Shown here piece after piece: positions 56,749 to 57,298 of a stretch of 57,298 bases of DNA (position 1 is its first letter; every line of letters begins with the position of its first letter). The notes under the pieces were generated by a model. It was not told the DNA's origin. It did not search any database and was given only the letters and a program-made list of their open reading frames with translations. Position numbers and translations under genes: made by a program. The stretch comes from Thioploca sp. (GTDB taxonomy: Bacteria > Pseudomonadota > Gammaproteobacteria > Beggiatoales > Beggiatoaceae), in NCBI GenBank assembly GCA_012032555.1, contig JAAUSR010000028.1:1-57298 (forward strand), given 5' to 3'.

Positions 56749-57298
56749 CTAGTACCCTGTTCCGTAAATAAACCGGATAACTCCGGCCGGTAAAGGTTTG
56801 CCAATGTAAGTCCAGCGAAATGGTTTTGCCAAGGTTTGGTTAAAGCAGTCAATAAAAGCTAGAATCCGCTGTTTCAGTTGCTCGGTTGACTTGAAATTAC
56901 CGCGCCTAAGCAGACGGCGAGTTAAAATAGCAAACCAGATTTCCACCTGGTTGAGCCAGGAGCAATGTTTTGGCGTATAAACCAAGCGGATACGGTGACG
57001 GTTATCTTGCAAAAAGGTCGCGCAGGAAGCCATGCTTGGCAAAATGCCCAACTGGCTCTTGTTACCCAACGCCGTTTTAATACCACAGAGCTTCGCATTG
57101 GTAGAAAGCAGCAACTGGAAGCGTTTCCGGTTATAGCCTTTGGGAAAGCCTTTCAAATGAACGAGTTTGCCAGGGGCTGGTTGCTCTGGTGTCCAAGACC
57201 AGCTATCAACACGATGATAATCGTTTCGTTCTCCCGATTCGTTGGTCTGGCGATTATTCTTAATTGGGCAGTAGTACACTTTCTCCCCTTTCTCAAGC
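56749..57298 (-). pseudogene. Chimeric transposase fragment, open at the window edge
   Basis: An open frame of about 182 residues continues past the right edge. Its first third (VYYCPIKNNRQ, HRVDSWSW, KLVHLKGFPKGY, LLLSTN) resembles the IS701/IS4-like transposases with the YYCP.K.NR and GFPK motifs. From about residue 65 (near 57095) it instead matches the C-terminal DDE end of IS630 transposases: LGILPSMASCATFL, YTPKHCSWLNQVEIWF with the catalytic Glu, FKSTEQL and AKPFRWTY. The two parts are fused in frame. The earlier IS630 Asp residues are absent, so it cannot be an active IS630 enzyme. Family names are from memory. Confidence 0.7.

Overview
The window looks like a chromosomal segment of a large sulfur-oxidising gammaproteobacterium of the Beggiatoa/Thioploca/Thiomargarita type. 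This is inferred from AT-rich coding DNA, a flavocytochrome c sulfide dehydrogenase operon, many giant cyanobacteria-like signalling and peptide-synthetase genes, a DUF928 protein, dispersed short palindromes and decayed mobile DNA. No species assignment can be proven from sequence reading alone.

Layout. 1-5.0 kb: an AhpD-like protein, then a plus-strand operon of tetraheme NapC/NirT-type cytochrome, ankyrin-repeat protein and flavocytochrome c subunits FccA and FccB (sulfide oxidation and electron transfer). 5.4-9.9 kb: one very large membrane protein of unknown function. 10-20 kb: mixed single genes: sulfotransferase, initiator tRNA, Cys-rich hypothetical, DUF928 protein, secreted hypothetical, TPR/OGT-type glycosyltransferase, a lone type II secretion pseudopilin (GspG), a secreted two-module Cys protein and an M48 lipoprotein protease. 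20.4-21.4 kb: an internally duplicated small protein followed by a wrecked AAA-type ATPase gene.

21.4-31.2 kb (minus strand): a signalling block with a 1.8-thousand-residue Ser/Thr kinase-ATPase-GAF-histidine kinase, a single-domain response regulator, an unusual P1B-like ATPase lacking the CPC metal motif, a truncated copy of the response regulator, and a REC-histidine kinase hybrid. 31.3-52.1 kb (minus strand): a compact biosynthetic operon, read here as NRPS C-A-PCP-C-A-PCP-E-C-A-PCP-C-A(MT)-PCP, PKS KS-AT-ACP-TE, and an exported S12/beta-lactamase-fold hydrolase. The specificity residues read by eye suggest X - D-Phe-like - Gly - N-methyl-Gly - malonate. This is the most interesting system in the window.

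52.6-57.3 kb: a REC-adenylate/guanylate cyclase, a decayed histidine-kinase tail, a decayed group II intron with a dead reverse transcriptase, copies of a GTAGGGTGGGC palindrome, a small XRE-type regulator cut off at one of these palindromes, and a chimeric transposase fragment running off the right edge. The right end is a graveyard of insertions; the rest is mostly intact coding DNA.
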